Of a DNA stretch of 64,000 nt, positions 46,753 to 56,368 are shown in pieces. A program made the position numbers and the translations under genes. The stretch covers positions 39,231 through 103,230 of the forward strand of contig NZ_KQ130497.1 in the NCBI RefSeq assembly GCF_001050375.1. The letters are read 5' to 3'. Position 1 is the stretch's first letter. Every line of letters begins with the position of its first letter. Under the pieces are notes generated by a model. The model made no database searches. It was given only the letters and a program-made list of their open reading frames with translations, and had not been told where the DNA came from. This DNA is from Catenovulum maritimum (GTDB lineage Bacteria; Pseudomonadota; Gammaproteobacteria; Enterobacterales; Alteromonadaceae).

Positions 46753-47670
46753 ATGAGCAATACAGATATACAGCCTAGTTATTTGATAATCGACTGGGGA
46801 ACCACCAACTTCAGAGCATTCGCAATGAGCGAAGCTGGTGATTTATTAGCTAAGAAAGAACTAGGAATGGGGCTGCTTCAAGTTGAAGCAGGCCAATTCG
46901 CCAAGGCATTAGAAACAGTTTTAGCTGAATGGTTGAGTGATTATAAAAGCTTACCTATTTATATGGCTGGTATGGTTGGTTCTTTACAAGGTTGGGTCAA
47001 TGTTCCTTATGCTGCTGCGCCTTTAAGTAATGGCCAGCTTATTGACCAAGCTCATCAATTTGATCTGCCTTGGGGCGCTAGTGCGACTATTATTCCGGGT
47101 GTTAGCTACCAAGTTAGTGATTCTGTTTATGATGTAATGCGTGGCGAAGAAGTTCAGCTTTTTGGCTTAGCTAAGCTAGTAGAACAAACTGATTTTATTG
47201 CAGTCATGCCAGGCACTCATAGTAAGCATGTGAAATTTGAGCAAGCCAAACTGACTGAGTTCTCAACCTATATGACAGGTGAGTTATTTTCTGTGATTTC
47301 TAAGCAGACTATTTTGGGTAAAGGTCTACCTGAACAGTCTAAATCTGCTCCGGCAGATGCCTTTTATCAAGGCGTTACAGAAAGCCAGCTAGATAATTTT
47401 ACTAATGTGCTATTCCATGCCCGTACTCATAGAGTATTTGGCACGATAGCAGAAACTGAAATTTATGACTTCTTGTCTGGTCTATTGATCGGATATGAAT
47501 TAAAAAATTTAAAGAACCAAACTATCTATTTAGTTGGCGGTGAAAGCCTATGTCAGCGCTATGTATTGGTTTGTGAGCAATTCGGCATACAAGCAAAAAT
47601 TGTAAACGGAGACGATTGTTTTCTTGCAGGCATGTCAGGGTTAATTAAGGAATTGAACAATGTTAACTAA
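46753..47670 (+). CDS. dgoK: 2-dehydro-3-deoxygalactonokinase (KDGal kinase)
   Basis: The 305-residue DgoK-family kinase has the phosphate-1 motif IIDWGTTNFRAFAM (D14), MAGMVGSLQGW, the catalytic-region PGTHSKHV and the late adenosine motif IYLVGGESLCQRY. It phosphorylates 2-keto-3-deoxygalactonate at O6 using ATP in the cytoplasm. The aldolase gene overlaps its 3' end by 11 bases, so the two products act in sequence. The kinase would use the product of the cycloisomerase encoded at 28762. The name follows the E. coli D-galactonate pathway. Confidence 0.92.
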   Translation: MSNTDIQPSYLIIDWGTTNFRAFAMSEAGDLLAKKELGMGLLQVEAGQFAKALETVLAEWLSDYKSLPIYMAGMVGSLQGWVNVPYAAAPLSNGQLIDQAHQFDLPWGASATIIPGVSYQVSDSVYDVMRGEEVQLFGLAKLVEQTDFIAVMPGTHSKHVKFEQAKLTEFSTYMTGELFSVISKQTILGKGLPEQSKSAPADAFYQGVTESQLDNFTNVLFHARTHRVFGTIAETEIYDFLSGLLIGYELKNLKNQTIYLVGGESLCQRYVLVCEQFGIQAKIVNGDDCFLAGMSGLIKELNNVN

Positions 47671-48298
47671 AGAATTTGATTTAAATCAGCACTTTCCATT
47701 AATCGCTATCATTCGCGGCGTTTTGCCTGATGATGTGATTCGCATCGCTGATATTTTGGTACAAGAAGGCTTCACAATGCTTGAAGTCCCGCTAAATAGC
47801 CCAGATGCGCTGGATAGTATTTCTCGACTAGTAAAGCATTTTGGCGATAAATACTTAATCGGTGCGGGTACAGTGACTACACCAGAACAAGCTAAAGCAG
47901 TCATAGAAACAGGTGCAAACCTAGTGGTTACGCCCAATATGAATGCACAAGTAATTAAAATGGCAGTTGAAGCTGGCTGCGCTACTTTCCCTGGTGTGGT
48001 TACGCCAACGGAAGCATTTGATGCATTAGCTGCAGGCGCAACTGGACTTAAATTATTTCCGGTTACAGCCTTAGGGTTAGACGGCTTTAAAGCATTGAAG
48101 TCTGTTGCACCTAAAGAAACTTTATTCTTCCCTGTTGGCGGTATAAACCCAACAGAAGAAAGTATGAAACCATATGTTGATGCTGGCGCACATGGTTTTG
48201 GCCTTGGGTCAGCGTTATACAAGCCAAGCATGACAGATGATGAGGTGCGTAACGCAGCTCAGCAGTTCGTTAAAGCATTTAACAACTGCGCCCAATAA
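47660..48298 (+). CDS. dgoA: 2-dehydro-3-deoxy-6-phosphogalactonate aldolase (KDPGal aldolase)
   Basis: The 212-residue KDPG/KDPGal aldolase family protein has LIAIIRGVLPDD at the start, the EVPLNSPDAL motif with the catalytic Glu, the Schiff-base lysine K131 in GLKLFPVTALG, and GGINPTEES. It splits KDPGal into pyruvate and glyceraldehyde 3-phosphate. Pairing with DgoK by overlapping genes decides for the galacto rather than the gluco isomer. A GH127 gene follows after 59 bases. Confidence 0.93.
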   Translation: MLTKEFDLNQHFPLIAIIRGVLPDDVIRIADILVQEGFTMLEVPLNSPDALDSISRLVKHFGDKYLIGAGTVTTPEQAKAVIETGANLVVTPNMNAQVIKMAVEAGCATFPGVVTPTEAFDALAAGATGLKLFPVTALGLDGFKALKSVAPKETLFFPVGGINPTEESMKPYVDAGAHGFGLGSALYKPSMTDDEVRNAAQQFVKAFNNCAQ

Positions 48299-48357
48299 AC
48301 AAATGTGCCCAAAGTTTTGGGTAAGATACTAGATATAGAAATTAAGAGGGTAGGCAA

Positions 48358-50352
48358 ATGATTGAAGTTGCACACAAAAATGCGATTACGGCTAACTCAG
48401 AAAGCCCATTTGTAAAACTTAAAGCGATTAACTTTGGCGATTGTTCTTGGAAAGGTGACGGTTTTTGGGGTGAAAAAACTCAAAAAGCGGTAGACGTCAT
48501 GTTACCTTACATGGGCGATGTTTTATGCGGCGATGTTGGTCATGCATTAAACAACTTTAAGATTGCTGCTGGCATGAAAGAAGGCAAGCACCAAGGTATG
48601 TACTGGCACGATGGTGACTTCTATAAATTTATGGAAGGTAAAATCTATGCTTATGGTTTAACTAAAGATCCAGCTTTATTAACAGAGCTAGATGAATACA
48701 TAGATATTATTGCTAAAGCGCAAGAACCTGACGGTTACTTACAAACGCAAATTCAATTAAAAGTAGATCCTGCAGCTGAACGTTATTCAAATCGTAAATA
48801 TCACGAAATGTATAATACAGGTCACTATTTAATTACAGCTTGTGCCCACCATAGAATCACGGGTCAATCTAACTTACTTGACCTTGCTATCAAGCATGCT
48901 GATTTGTTGTATACCTATTTCTTCCCTGATACTAAACACTACCAACGTTTTGGTTTTAACCAAACTCAAATTATGGGTTTAGTTGAGTTATATCGCACAG
49001 TTGGTGATAAGAAATATTTAGAACTTGCAAAAAAATTCATTGATCGTCGTGGTACTTATGCAATTGAACATGATTCAACCACAGTTGGTTATCCAATTGG
49101 TGACATGGTTCAAGAGCGTACACCTTTACGTGAAGAAGTTGAGCCAGTAGGTCACGCAGTACTTGCATTGTATTACTATGCGGGTGCAGCTGACGTATAC
49201 GCAGAAACAGGTGAACAAGCACTTAAAGATGCATTAGAGCGTTTATGGGAACGTGTTACACAGAAGAAAATGTATGTAACAGGTGCTGTTGGGCAAACTC
49301 ACTACGGTGCGTCTGCTAACCGTGACATGATTGAAGAAGGTTTCATCGACGACTACATGATGCCTAACTTAACGGCATACAACGAAACTTGTGCAAACCT
49401 TTGTAATGCTATGTTTAGTTTCCGTATGTTAGGTTTAAATGGTCAAGCAAAATATGCTGATATTATTGAGCTAGTTATGCACAACTCTGGCTTATCTGGT
49501 ATCAGTTTAGAAGGTAAAGACTACTTCTATGCTAATCCATTACGTATGCTTCACGGTACAAGAGACTATGATGCGCACGCAGATGTAACTGAAACACCAA
49601 ACCGTGAATCTTACTTAGATTGTTTCTGTTGTCCGCCAAATCTAGTACGTACAATCTCTAATTTATCTGGTTGGGCTTATAGTCTTGCGGATAATGGTGT
49701 TTACGTTAATTTATACGGTAGCAACAACCTAGAAACAACTATGTTGGATGGTGCAAAAATTAAACTTTCACAAGATACTGAGTATCCTTGGAAAGGTTTA
49801 GTGAAGTTAACAGTTGAAGAGTGTAAAACTCAAGCATTTGATATTGCTCTACGTGTACCAGGTTGGGCTACCGGCGCGACTATTACAATTAATGGTGAAG
49901 ATGCTGGTATAGCAGCAACGCCAAGTAGCTATGCGATCTTAAATCGTGAATGGAAAGCGGGTGACGTGATTGTTATCGATATTCCAATGGAAGCGACTTT
50001 TGTTGAAGGTCATCCTCGTATTGAAGAAGTACGTAACCAAGTTGCGGTTAAACGTGGTCCAGTTGTTTACTGTATTGAATCACCAGATTTACCACAAGAC
50101 ACGAGTGTTTTAGATGTGTATGTAAAAGGTAACACTGAGCTAGAAGTTGACTTCCGTTCTGATTTCTTAGGTGGGACTACTGTAATTAGTGCAGATGGTT
50201 TCTTACGTTCATCAAGTAAAGAAACTATGTATAGTGCAGTTAAGCGACCAGAAATGACGCCATTTAAAGCTAATTTCGTTCCTTACTATGCATGGAGCAA
50301 CCGTGGTCTAGCTGAAATGTCAGTATTTGTACCAGTTGTTTGGGGTGCTTAA
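48358..50352 (+). CDS. GH127 family glycoside hydrolase, possibly exo-alpha-3,6-anhydrogalactosidase
   Basis: The 664-residue protein has an (alpha/alpha)6 barrel and a C-terminal beta domain of the GH127/DUF1680 family. Residues E343 and C345 (YNETCANL) and C424-C425 (DCFCCPPN) match the zinc-bound Glu and three Cys of the founding beta-L-arabinofuranosidase, including its nucleophilic Cys. There is no signal peptide, so it acts in the cytoplasm. The family is best known for arabinofuranosidases, but GH127 members in carrageenan loci remove 3,6-anhydro-D-galactose. Being in one operon with KDGal kinase and aldolase favours the latter. Confidence 0.85.
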   Translation: MIEVAHKNAITANSESPFVKLKAINFGDCSWKGDGFWGEKTQKAVDVMLPYMGDVLCGDVGHALNNFKIAAGMKEGKHQGMYWHDGDFYKFMEGKIYAYGLTKDPALLTELDEYIDIIAKAQEPDGYLQTQIQLKVDPAAERYSNRKYHEMYNTGHYLITACAHHRITGQSNLLDLAIKHADLLYTYFFPDTKHYQRFGFNQTQIMGLVELYRTVGDKKYLELAKKFIDRRGTYAIEHDSTTVGYPIGDMVQERTPLREEVEPVGHAVLALYYYAGAADVYAETGEQALKDALERLWERVTQKKMYVTGAVGQTHYGASANRDMIEEGFIDDYMMPNLTAYNETCANLCNAMFSFRMLGLNGQAKYADIIELVMHNSGLSGISLEGKDYFYANPLRMLHGTRDYDAHADVTETPNRESYLDCFCCPPNLVRTISNLSGWAYSLADNGVYVNLYGSNNLETTMLDGAKIKLSQDTEYPWKGLVKLTVEECKTQAFDIALRVPGWATGATITINGEDAGIAATPSSYAILNREWKAGDVIVIDIPMEATFVEGHPRIEEVRNQVAVKRGPVVYCIESPDLPQDTSVLDVYVKGNTELEVDFRSDFLGGTTVISADGFLRSSSKETMYSAVKRPEMTPFKANFVPYYAWSNRGLAEMSVFVPVVWGA

Positions 50353-50377
50353 ACTATAGCCCCAGTTTGAAATTTAA

Positions 50378-50403
50378 GCCCTAACCTAGACTCAGGTTAG
50401 GGC
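50378..50403 (+). terminator. First hairpin after the GH127 operon
   Basis: GCCCTAACCT and AGGTTAGGGC pair perfectly around AGACTC, 26 bases after the stop codon. Confidence 0.65.
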
Positions 50404-50419
50404 GTATGATTTCCTTTTT

Positions 50420-50460
50420 CGCCCCTCAATTTTTTAGCGTTTAATTGCAGGGGCGTTTTT
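50420..50460 (+). terminator. Second terminator after the GH127 operon
   Basis: CGCCCCT-CAATT pairs with AATTG-C-AGGGGCG with one bulged base, followed by five T. Together with the preceding hairpin it gives a double stop after the operon. Confidence 0.7.
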
Positions 50461-50638
50461 CTTGCCTATCTGATTTTTATCTTCTAATTGATTGAATTTT
50501 AACCCAGCTCAGACTAGCTTTAAGTAAGTTTATTTTTCTTATTTTAGCAATTTAGCTTGAGGTTATTGTATGGGGCATACGCGTCATCTTGATTTAAATT
50601 TTATGAGCGACTACTTCCTCTATGGCGGTTGTTAATTT

Positions 50639-53368
50639 ATGCTCAAATATTCACGGCTATTTCTTCTACTGCTAGCTGCTTTACTGAATATTAGCCCTGC
50701 TCAAGCAAATAAATCATCTGTGAATGTCTTACTCGTTAATTCGCTTAACCGAGATATTCCATGGCAAAGAAGCGTTGAAATTGGCTTACGTAAAGTTTTA
50801 GATGCTGAAGAAACTCAGTTTAATTTGTATATTGAAAATTTGGATGTAGGGCGTTTTAACGAAACACAACAAATAGACCTCAACATAGATTATCTTAAGC
50901 GTAAATATCATGCTAAAGAATTGGATATTATTATCAGCCAAGATACGACTGCTGCCGTTTTACTCCAAAATGAATTAACTGCATTTGATCATATCCCTAA
51001 AGTATACGTAGAACCCGGTGAGGATTTTACGCTTAAAGATAATGAAAAGGGTCTGATATTAAATACCTCAACCGACTTTTATACCGGTGTAGTCTCAGCT
51101 ATTCAGCTGATTAAGCCAAGTTCTATTATCATAATTGCAGATACAGATAACTCCTTGTCATTAGCGAATTCAAATACTCTGTCAGATATTATTAATCGTG
51201 AATTTAGTCATATTAATCTGGATAAATGGTTAGATTTACCTCTAGCTCAGTTAATCAAAAAAATAAATACGGAGCAGTCTAATAGTTTAATTTTTTACAC
51301 TCCGATCTTTAGACAACAGCAAGGTAATCCCATAACCCCTTATCAAGTCGCAGAGCTGCTATCCGAGAAAGCTAAAGTACCTATTTTTAGTTTTTGGGAG
51401 TCGCTTGTTGGATCCGGTATTTTAGGAGGCTATTTACTATCGGGTGAAAGAGTGGGACGAGAGTGTGCGTATGCCATTATTGATCTCGTGAAAGGAGAGG
51501 GGTTTAAACCGGTTCAACAGCAAAGTTTAAGTGGTTATGAATATGACTGGCGTCAACTTAAACGTTACAAAATTTCGACTAATCGACTACCTGAAAATGC
51601 CGAACTTAGGTTTTTTCAACCTAGTTTTTATCAGGAACATAAAGAGATTATTTTAATCGTTATTGCAATCATTTTGACTTTATCTTCATTACTCATTTTT
51701 GTCATTTTACTCAATAACCGCCGTTTGCATTTAGTGGAAGAACTGAGTAAAGAACGTAAAAACTTAGAAGCGAAAGTGCAGCAACGGACTAAATCATTTG
51801 AACGAGCCAAAATTCAAGCTGAAAAATCAGCCCAAGCTAAATCCGAATTCTTAGCGAATATGAGTCATGAAATCAGAACACCGATGAATGGCGTTATAGG
51901 TTTGACTGATTTATTAAAGCAAACCGATTTAACACCACAGCAAAGACAATATTTGGATAAAGTCGGTTACTCAGCGAGCCAATTGCTAGTTGTTATTAAT
52001 GACATATTAGATTTGTCGAAAATAGAATCGGGTAATATAGAGCTAGAAAATAGACCTTTCTCTATTAATTCTGTCATCGATTATTTAAATGCGACATTCG
52101 TCGATACAGCTAAAGAAAAAGGCATTGAATTTACTATCCAAGTCGATCCTCAGATACACCCTGATTTGATTGGCGATATTGTTAGAGTGAATCAAGTCTT
52201 GATTAACTTATGTTCCAATGCCATTAAATTCACTCATGCTGGGTCTGTTAATGTTTTATTGAAGCCTAATTCAGTGAATAAAATTACGGAATCGTACCCT
52301 ATTTTATTTGAAGTGCAGGACACAGGAATTGGAATTTCAGAGGATAGTATTGAGGTTTTATTTGATTCTTTTACTCAGGCAGATAGCTCAACTACCAGAA
52401 AATATGGCGGCACAGGACTTGGTTTAAGTATTAGCAAGCGTTTATGTCAGCTAATGGGCGGTGATATCCAAGTAACTAGTGAATTAAATCAAGGCTCAGT
52501 CTTTACAGCTAGTATGATCTTACACTTAAATGATCAAGTTGTGACGACAGATACCTGCGGCATGCGATTTGAAAAACAGCTTAAAGCGTTAATTTTAGAT
52601 GATAACCCAATCGCTTTAGCTGCTGTACAAGCCCAATTGACCGAATTTAATTTAGCCGTTTTTACGGCTGATTCGGCTCGGCAGGGTTTAGATATTTTAT
52701 CCAAACAAAATTTAATACCAGACTTTATTGTATTAGATTGGACTATGCCTGAAGTCGATGGTCGAGGTTTTTTAACACAAGTAAAACAAGATTTTCCGAC
52801 GCTAAAACCAAATATTATTGTCTTGTCTGCCTATGATACAGAGGTTATTAATCGCTTTAGCAAAGCGCTAGCAATTTCAGCTGTATTGCAAAAGCCAGTG
52901 TTATCGAGCGTGTTGTTTCATTCACTTGAAAATGCAATTAACCGACCGATTGCATTCGCACCAGCTAAGCCACAACAAGCTTTTGACAGCATAAAATTTT
53001 TAGTTGCTGAAGATAATGAAATTAATCAAATTGTGATTAATGAATTATTAACTCAACAAGGCGCACAGGTTGTGTTAACTGAAAATGGACAAGTTTGCGT
53101 TGAAGCCCTGCAGCAGGGCGAATTCGATGTAGTACTAATGGATATCCACATGCCAGTTATGGATGGAATTGAAGCGACAAAATTTATACGCAATGAGCTC
53201 AAATCCGAGATCCCAATAATTGCATTAACCGCAAATGTCATGGTTGACGATATAGAATATTATTTAGCTAATGGCATTAATCATCACGCAGCTAAGCCAA
53301 TTAATTTGGAAGAATTAAAGCAAATAGTGCTCAGTACATTAGAAAAATCGAGTCAGACCCATGTCTAG
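50639..53368 (+). CDS. Hybrid histidine kinase with periplasmic ABC-type sugar-binding sensor and two receiver domains
   Basis: The 909-residue sensor starts with a signal peptide ([17 protein letters not shown]). A periplasmic-binding-protein-like domain (about 30-310, of the ABC_sub_bind type) and one membrane helix near 335-355 follow, then a coiled coil. HisKA has H410 in [15 protein letters not shown]. The ATPase has [16 protein letters not shown] and GGTGLGLSI. Receiver domains have D700 ([11 protein letters not shown]) and D835 ([11 protein letters not shown]). No DNA-binding domain is present, so a separate response regulator is needed; none is close. The next gene, for a receptor, starts ten bases after the stop, so the sensor and receptor are co-expressed. 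Confidence 0.9.
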   Translation: MLKYSRLFLLLLAALLNISPAQANKSSVNVLLVNSLNRDIPWQRSVEIGLRKVLDAEETQFNLYIENLDVGRFNETQQIDLNIDYLKRKYHAKELDIIISQDTTAAVLLQNELTAFDHIPKVYVEPGEDFTLKDNEKGLILNTSTDFYTGVVSAIQLIKPSSIIIIADTDNSLSLANSNTLSDIINREFSHINLDKWLDLPLAQLIKKINTEQSNSLIFYTPIFRQQQGNPITPYQVAELLSEKAKVPIFSFWESLVGSGILGGYLLSGERVGRECAYAIIDLVKGEGFKPVQQQSLSGYEYDWRQLKRYKISTNRLPENAELRFFQPSFYQEHKEIILIVIAIILTLSSLLIFVILLNNRRLHLVEELSKERKNLEAKVQQRTKSFERAKIQAEKSAQAKSEFLANMSHEIRTPMNGVIGLTDLLKQTDLTPQQRQYLDKVGYSASQLLVVINDILDLSKIESGNIELENRPFSINSVIDYLNATFVDTAKEKGIEFTIQVDPQIHPDLIGDIVRVNQVLINLCSNAIKFTHAGSVNVLLKPNSVNKITESYPILFEVQDTGIGISEDSIEVLFDSFTQADSSTTRKYGGTGLGLSISKRLCQLMGGDIQVTSELNQGSVFTASMILHLNDQVVTTDTCGMRFEKQLKALILDDNPIALAAVQAQLTEFNLAVFTADSARQGLDILSKQNLIPDFIVLDWTMPEVDGRGFLTQVKQDFPTLKPNIIVLSAYDTEVINRFSKALAISAVLQKPVLSSVLFHSLENAINRPIAFAPAKPQQAFDSIKFLVAEDNEINQIVINELLTQQGAQVVLTENGQVCVEALQQGEFDVVLMDIHMPVMDGIEATKFIRNELKSEIPIIALTANVMVDDIEYYLANGINHHAAKPINLEELKQIVLSTLEKSSQTHV

Positions 53369-53378
53369 AGGATACACA

Positions 53379-55766
53379 ATGAAACAGAATAGTTTAATTT
53401 TGACTTTGTCAATTTTCAGTGTGCTAAATAGTCATACAGCCTTAGCTGATTCTGAATTAGAAGTGATTAAAGTATCAGCGCAAAAGCGCTATCAGGATAA
53501 TCAAGAAGTTGGGATCTCTATTTCTACTTTATCAGCAACTAAACTTGAACGCTTATCGATAAATGATACGGTTGAAATTACTCAACAAGTACCTAATTTA
53601 CAGCTTAACGCATGGTCTCCAAATTTAACTATTTTTAATCTGCGAGGCATTTCTCAGAATAATTTCACCGACAATTTAGAATCCCCTGTAGCTGTCTACA
53701 CCAATGACGCTTATATTGGGAGTTTAAATGCGGTGTCTGGGCTTGTATTTGATCTTAAGCAAGTAGAAGTATTACGCGGCCCTCAAGCGACTTTATTTGG
53801 CCGAAATGCAACAGGTGGCGTGATTCATTTTGTAACCAATGATGCGACTCAAGGCGAATTTAATGGCTATGTGAAATCAGGGGCGGCTAAGTATAATCGC
53901 CATTTTATTGAAGCTGCTGCGGGTGGCAGCATCAGCGATAGTTTCAGAGTTAGATTAGCATTACGCAAGGAAAAAGCAGATGGTTATATCGAGTCGAATA
54001 ATCCTGAAATTAGAGCAATAGGCGGCACCAATAGTCAAGCGATTCGACTGAGTTTGCAGGCGAATCTTGGCGATAGTTTACTTATCGATTTTAGTCATCA
54101 ACACAGTCAAGATAATGATATCCCAACTGGCGGCTATTCGTTTTTACCTTGGACACAGCAAGATATAGACGATGGCTATTTACCACCTGAGCTGGTTAAT
54201 TTTACTCAAAATGTGATTTTAGAAGGGGCGGAACCGCCAAATGACCTCAGTTTGAATGCATTTACTCAAGTGGTGTTTTTTAACCCAGATGACGGTTTTA
54301 CGCCTATTGATGAAGCCGGTTTAACCTTATATCGAGGTGATCATCCCCAACCACATAAACATTTTTCAAATGTGAACGGCTATCTGAATCGTGATTTAGA
54401 TAACTCAGTGCTTAAACTTTCATATGAGTTAAGCGACTCATTAGAGTTAGTTTCCATTTCTAATTTCCAACAACTAGAGAAATCTTATTTAGAAGATGGT
54501 GATGGCATACCTGCGCCTATTATTGCGTTCCAAACGGATATGGATTATCAGCAATTAAGTCAAGAAATTAGATTGTCAGGGATGAATAAAACCAGTCGCT
54601 GGCAACTGGGTAGTTATTATTTAGATATGAGCCAAAATGGCTTAATCACCACTGTAGGTAACCCTGTTTTGAGGCTTGCTAACTCGTTAAAAGTGGCGGG
54701 GTTAATACCTAATAGTTATGATCCTAGTCAGGGAAGCCCACAAGCGATTCAAGATTATCAATTAGAATCTAAGAATTGGTCTTTATTTGGCCAATATGAG
54801 GTGCAAGTTAAAGATAATTTAACCTTGATAGCCGGAGCTCGTTGGTCACATGATGATAAAAGCCTTGAATACACAAGAGGCTTCAAAGATGATACAGCCA
54901 AAATTGATTATATTGAACAAACTAATATTAATGACGCGCCAGCTGCCGCAGCTGATATTGATGCAGGGGACTATGGCCTTAGGTTACAGCTGAATTGGCA
55001 GTATGACGAAAATATCATGTATTTCACTTCTTACAATCGAGGCATAAAAGGCGGAAATTGGGCTTTTTCCGCCAATGTACCTGTTGAAGATATGCAGCAC
55101 GAAGCCGAAACCTTACATGCCTATGAAGTTGGAATTAAGAGTATATTCGCGAATCAGTTAAAGTTTAATTCTACCCTGTTTTATTATGATTATCGTGATT
55201 ACCAAGCCTTTTCGATGGCGTCATTATCGCCTCAAATTGATAATACAGATGCATGGGCAAAAGGTGCTGAAATAGAAATTACTTGGGCTGCTAGCGAACA
55301 ATTTAACCTAAATCTCGGGGCGACTTACATGGACTCTGAGGTTGATGAAATATCCGCTGTAGGCGAATGGCTTTCTCCAGTTGGTAATACTTTGATTGAT
55401 TTTCCACAAGATTCGATTCGAAATACAAAGCTTCCTAACACGCCAAAGTATTCGATTAATTATTTATTGGATTACACTTGGCAGTTGAGTTCATCCAGCT
55501 TAATCGCGCAATTAGATGGCGTATATTATGATGAACAATTTCTCGAAGTGACCAATGGTGGAGGGTCTTACCAAGCAGCATATGGGGTCACTAATGCGAG
55601 TTTATCTATGATGAGTTTAGATAAAAGTCTACTACTTAGCTTATGGATAAAAAACCTCAATAACACAGTGTACAAACAATATAATTTAGACCTTGGTATG
55701 CTGGGATCTACAGCTTATTACGCGCCCCCTAAAACTTATGGTATTTCAGTGAGGTTTTCGTGGTAA
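53379..55766 (+). CDS. TonB-dependent receptor, siderophore-like architecture, second
   Basis: The 795-residue receptor has a signal peptide (ILTLSIFSVLNSHTALA), a TonB box-like region (ELEVIKVSAQKR), a plug with RGPQATLFGRNATGGVIHF and a barrel ending in GISVRFSW. This plug type differs from the three other receptors here and is common for both siderophores and plant or algal compounds. ATG 53379 has AGAGGA correctly placed; the ATG at 53361 lies inside the kinase gene. Being coupled to a sugar-sensing kinase gene, it probably transports a ligand that the kinase detects. Confidence 0.88.
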   Translation: MKQNSLILTLSIFSVLNSHTALADSELEVIKVSAQKRYQDNQEVGISISTLSATKLERLSINDTVEITQQVPNLQLNAWSPNLTIFNLRGISQNNFTDNLESPVAVYTNDAYIGSLNAVSGLVFDLKQVEVLRGPQATLFGRNATGGVIHFVTNDATQGEFNGYVKSGAAKYNRHFIEAAAGGSISDSFRVRLALRKEKADGYIESNNPEIRAIGGTNSQAIRLSLQANLGDSLLIDFSHQHSQDNDIPTGGYSFLPWTQQDIDDGYLPPELVNFTQNVILEGAEPPNDLSLNAFTQVVFFNPDDGFTPIDEAGLTLYRGDHPQPHKHFSNVNGYLNRDLDNSVLKLSYELSDSLELVSISNFQQLEKSYLEDGDGIPAPIIAFQTDMDYQQLSQEIRLSGMNKTSRWQLGSYYLDMSQNGLITTVGNPVLRLANSLKVAGLIPNSYDPSQGSPQAIQDYQLESKNWSLFGQYEVQVKDNLTLIAGARWSHDDKSLEYTRGFKDDTAKIDYIEQTNINDAPAAAADIDAGDYGLRLQLNWQYDENIMYFTSYNRGIKGGNWAFSANVPVEDMQHEAETLHAYEVGIKSIFANQLKFNSTLFYYDYRDYQAFSMASLSPQIDNTDAWAKGAEIEITWAASEQFNLNLGATYMDSEVDEISAVGEWLSPVGNTLIDFPQDSIRNTKLPNTPKYSINYLLDYTWQLSSSSLIAQLDGVYYDEQFLEVTNGGGSYQAAYGVTNASLSMMSLDKSLLLSLWIKNLNNTVYKQYNLDLGMLGSTAYYAPPKTYGISVRFSW

Positions 55767-56027
55767 TAAAAATTCGCAGGGCGTTTTTCTCTTGGCAAAT
55801 AACTTGAGTTATTTGCTCAAAAATAATATCTGTATTAGCGTGCTTTAGTACCCTTTATCTTATTCGAATTGTTAACGCTTGCTGCAATTTTGCTAGCTGA
55901 ATTTCGATAGGTATCAGCCTTACATTTGCCTCTGTTATTAAATTTGGTCATGCCAATTTAACTTTTTTATAAAAAAATATATGAATTAATGCCTTTAATT
56001 ACAAAATCTTATGCTTATATTGATTTA

Positions 56028-56043
56028 TTGGTAAGGCCACTTG
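56028..56043 (+). promoter_or_regulatory. Operator candidate of GntR/FCD type, site 1
   Basis: TTGGTAAGGCCACTTG has the TGGT-n3-(A/G)CCA layout known for FadR/PdhR-type operators. Its last 15 bases are identical to 60591-60605. It starts seven bases after a TATATT box, so a bound repressor would block the transcription start. The likely protein is the ExuR/UxuR-like regulator encoded at 59556-60272. Confidence 0.6.
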
Positions 56044-56198
56044 TTGTCTAGGTGTATTTACACCTTGTTGTTTTTGGTGTTAAATAAATGTGTATTAAAC
56101 GTTATTTCCCTTCTCGGAAGGTTAATTGTGTTTAAACAAATTAATAACCTGAACACTGGATAATAACTTGGTTTCTAAGGGCTATTTTTCCTTATTAT

Positions 56199-56262
56199 TG
56201 CGTTGAATTCGCTAGTAATAGCCAGCTATTACATACGCAAATTCGCCATATTCTAAGAAAAA
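56199..56262 (-). repeat. Dispersed intergenic repeat R1, copy 2
   Basis: On the minus strand this reads TTTTTCTTAGAATATGGCG to CTAGCGAATTCAACGCA, matching 1821-1878. Its middle contains GTAATAG-CCAG-CTATTAC, a small perfect hairpin that copy 1 lacks. Confidence 0.6.
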
Positions 56263-56272
56263 ATATCACCCT

Positions 56273-56340
56273 AGAATAAAGTTTTAAGTCTTTGTTAATA
56301 ATTACAACGCCTTAGATAACTTTTTATCCCGAGTTCAGGT
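56273..56340 (+). repeat. Intergenic repeat R2, copy B
   Basis: AGAATAAAGTTTTAAGTCTT through GAGTTCAGGT matches 22332-22400 with a few substitutions. The left inverted end seen in copy A is missing here, where the element abuts the R1 repeat. Confidence 0.65.
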
Positions 56341-56368
56341 CGATAACTACAAAAATAGGGCACATAAT

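Larger units (their letters stand above)
55767..56368 (+). promoter_or_regulatory. Long intergenic region with operator, hairpin and repeats
   Basis: These 602 bases have no recognised gene. In order they contain a TATATT -10 candidate (56016-56021), the shared operator TTGGTAAGGCCACTTG (56028-56043), a palindrome AGGTGTA-TT-TACACCT (56050-56065), the R1 repeat (56199-56262) and R2 (56273-56340). The receptor mRNA would have a leader of over 300 bases carrying both repeats. Confidence 0.6.

Noticed and set aside
47686..48231. 181-codon minus-strand open frame within the aldolase gene
   Set aside because: It is the mirror of a well-supported aldolase with catalytic K131; its own product has no recognisable features.
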